A stretch of DNA of 64,000 nt from CAYSCZ01 sp051155775 (lineage in GTDB: Bacteria > Bacteroidota > Bacteroidia > Cytophagales > Cyclobacteriaceae). The DNA lies in the NCBI GenBank assembly GCA_051155775.1, contig DAXETV010000036.1:1-64000 (forward strand), given 5' to 3'. Below the pieces are notes generated by a model. The model made no database searches, had not been told where the DNA came from, and saw only the letters and a program-made list of their open reading frames with translations. Below, piece after piece: positions 63,383-64,000 of this stretch (positions within the stretch are counted from its first letter, which is position 1; every line of letters begins with the position of its first letter). A program made the translations under genes and the position numbers.

Positions 63383-64000
63383 TCAATTTTGGTTTTTTGT
63401 TGACTGAGTCAATATTACCAAACCGATCATAGCCGACAATGCGGAAGCGATTAATATACTAATTTTTGAGGTTGTCAGCACAACCCCGGTAAAAGCACTG
63501 GAAGCCACCACGATGGACATGGTAAAACCTACCCCGGCCAGGCAGGCTGAGCCAAGCAACAGTGACCAGTTGATGTCGGGTGAAAGTTTGGCAATATTAA
63601 ACCTGGAAGCTAACCAGCATGCCCCCACAATGCCTAATGGCTTACCGATCGCTAGGCCACTTATAATACCCATATTTATTGGTGCGAGCAGGTTCAGCTG
63701 CATACCAGATATCAGTATGCCCGTATTAAAAAAAGCAAAAAGGGGTAAAATAAAAAAATTAACCACCCGCTCCAGTGAATGCTGCAGGTACTCACTTGGC
63801 TCCCTAAGTCTCTCAATAGAGTTTCTCAGTAGTTGCAACGACCCAAATCCAATGTGTCTCTGATCATTTCCACTGTCTTTTATTTTTTTGATCTCCCTGT
63901 CAAAAATAATGGCGGTCTGCTCAGCAATTAATGGTAAATCAGCGCTCCTCCTGGTAGGAATAAGAATGGCAGTTAAAACCCCGGCCAGGGTGGCATGCAG
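63383..64000 (-). CDS. nhaA: Na+/H+ antiporter NhaA, C-terminal part, cut by the right window edge
   Basis: The frame is open from base 64000 to the stop at 63383, covering the last 205 codons of NhaA. Family marks: LHATLAGVL...IP, HSLERVVNFFILPLFAFFNTGI, GLAIGKPLGIVG and GSACLAGVGFTMSIVVASSAF. The catalytic Asp pair lies in the missing N-terminal half. It exchanges Na+ or Li+ for protons at the inner membrane. The full protein should be about 390-450 residues. Confidence 0.93.
   Translation of the reverse strand: MHATLAGVLTAILIPTRRSADLPLIAEQTAIIFDREIKKIKDSGNDQRHIGFGSLQLLRNSIERLREPSEYLQHSLERVVNFFILPLFAFFNTGILISGMQLNLLAPINMGIISGLAIGKPLGIVGACWLASRFNIAKLSPDINWSLLLGSACLAGVGFTMSIVVASSAFTGVVLTTSKISILIASALSAMIGLVILTQSTKNQN

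Noticed and set aside
1..64000. CRISPR arrays, phage genes, integrases, intact insertion sequences
   Set aside because: No regularly spaced repeats, cas genes, phage structural genes or transposase genes were found in any frame examined.

Overview
The window comes from a Bacteroidetes (Bacteroidota) chromosome, probably a marine or soil Cytophagales-type bacterium. Three things point there: about 40% GC; type IX secretion cargo with both sorting-domain types (A and B/CHU_C-like); and many lineage-typical families (FAS1 and SGNH lipoproteins with an Asp-rich stretch after the lipobox Cys, OMP beta-barrel receptors, LytS/LytTR pairs, DUF6048, RibBA fusion, hybrid AraC two-component sensors, M50 protease). 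The genes are essentially all chromosomal. No phage, integrase, intact transposase or CRISPR array was seen.

Layout. 1-6 kb: FAS1 lipoprotein (cut by the left edge), a non-coding element, a one-protein two-component system, an SGNH lipoprotein and a DUF547 gene broken by one in-frame TGA. 6-12 kb: pyruvate-kinase-like protein, then modA, a 300-nt GC-rich non-coding element on the opposite strand, and modBC (molybdate import). 12-15 kb: PadR regulator plus an FtsX-like ABC permease gene with one stop and one frameshift. 15-21 kb: dienelactone hydrolase, TonB-type receptor, LytS/LytTR pair, metallo-hydrolase, DoxX. 21-31 kb: housekeeping (priA, a lipoprotein, DUF6048, surE, a secreted hypothetical, ribBA, dnaG). 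30-41 kb: mrp-nfu Fe-S carriers, a tandem double D-Ala-D-Ala ligase, a kinase-less PASTA protein and two T9SS cargo proteins around a TerB-like protein. 41-46 kb: GNAT-like protein, ABC-2 exporter, xylBA. 46-53 kb (minus strand): PIG-L deacetylase, sorbosone-type dehydrogenase with cytochrome c, GrpB, GNAT, a CAP-CAP-HExxH protein, a hypothetical, a DsrE lipoprotein. 53-57 kb (minus strand): a Zur-like regulator, a TonB receptor with a His cluster and a duplicated acidic lipoprotein, together a probable zinc-uptake locus. 57-64 kb: large membrane protein, cadherin-like lipoprotein, GlsB, M50 protease, HAD hydrolase, a CAT-anticodon tRNA that looks like tRNA-Ile2, a small secreted protein and nhaA (cut by the right edge).

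The least explained signal is a pair of non-coding elements, about 725-925 and 9661-9960. Both lie on the minus strand and share at least five colinear sequence blocks, although they are 9 kb apart and sit in gene-free gaps. The first is bounded by 12-bp direct repeats. The second is much more GC-rich than its surroundings, full of short hairpins and followed by a terminator-like hairpin. They look like two members of one structured-RNA or mobile-element family (for example remnants of an IS end carrying a guide RNA). I cannot name the family from sequence alone.

Start codons were chosen by protein-family fit, because Shine-Dalgarno sequences are weak in this phylum. Function calls rest on motifs and remembered families; no database search was run.
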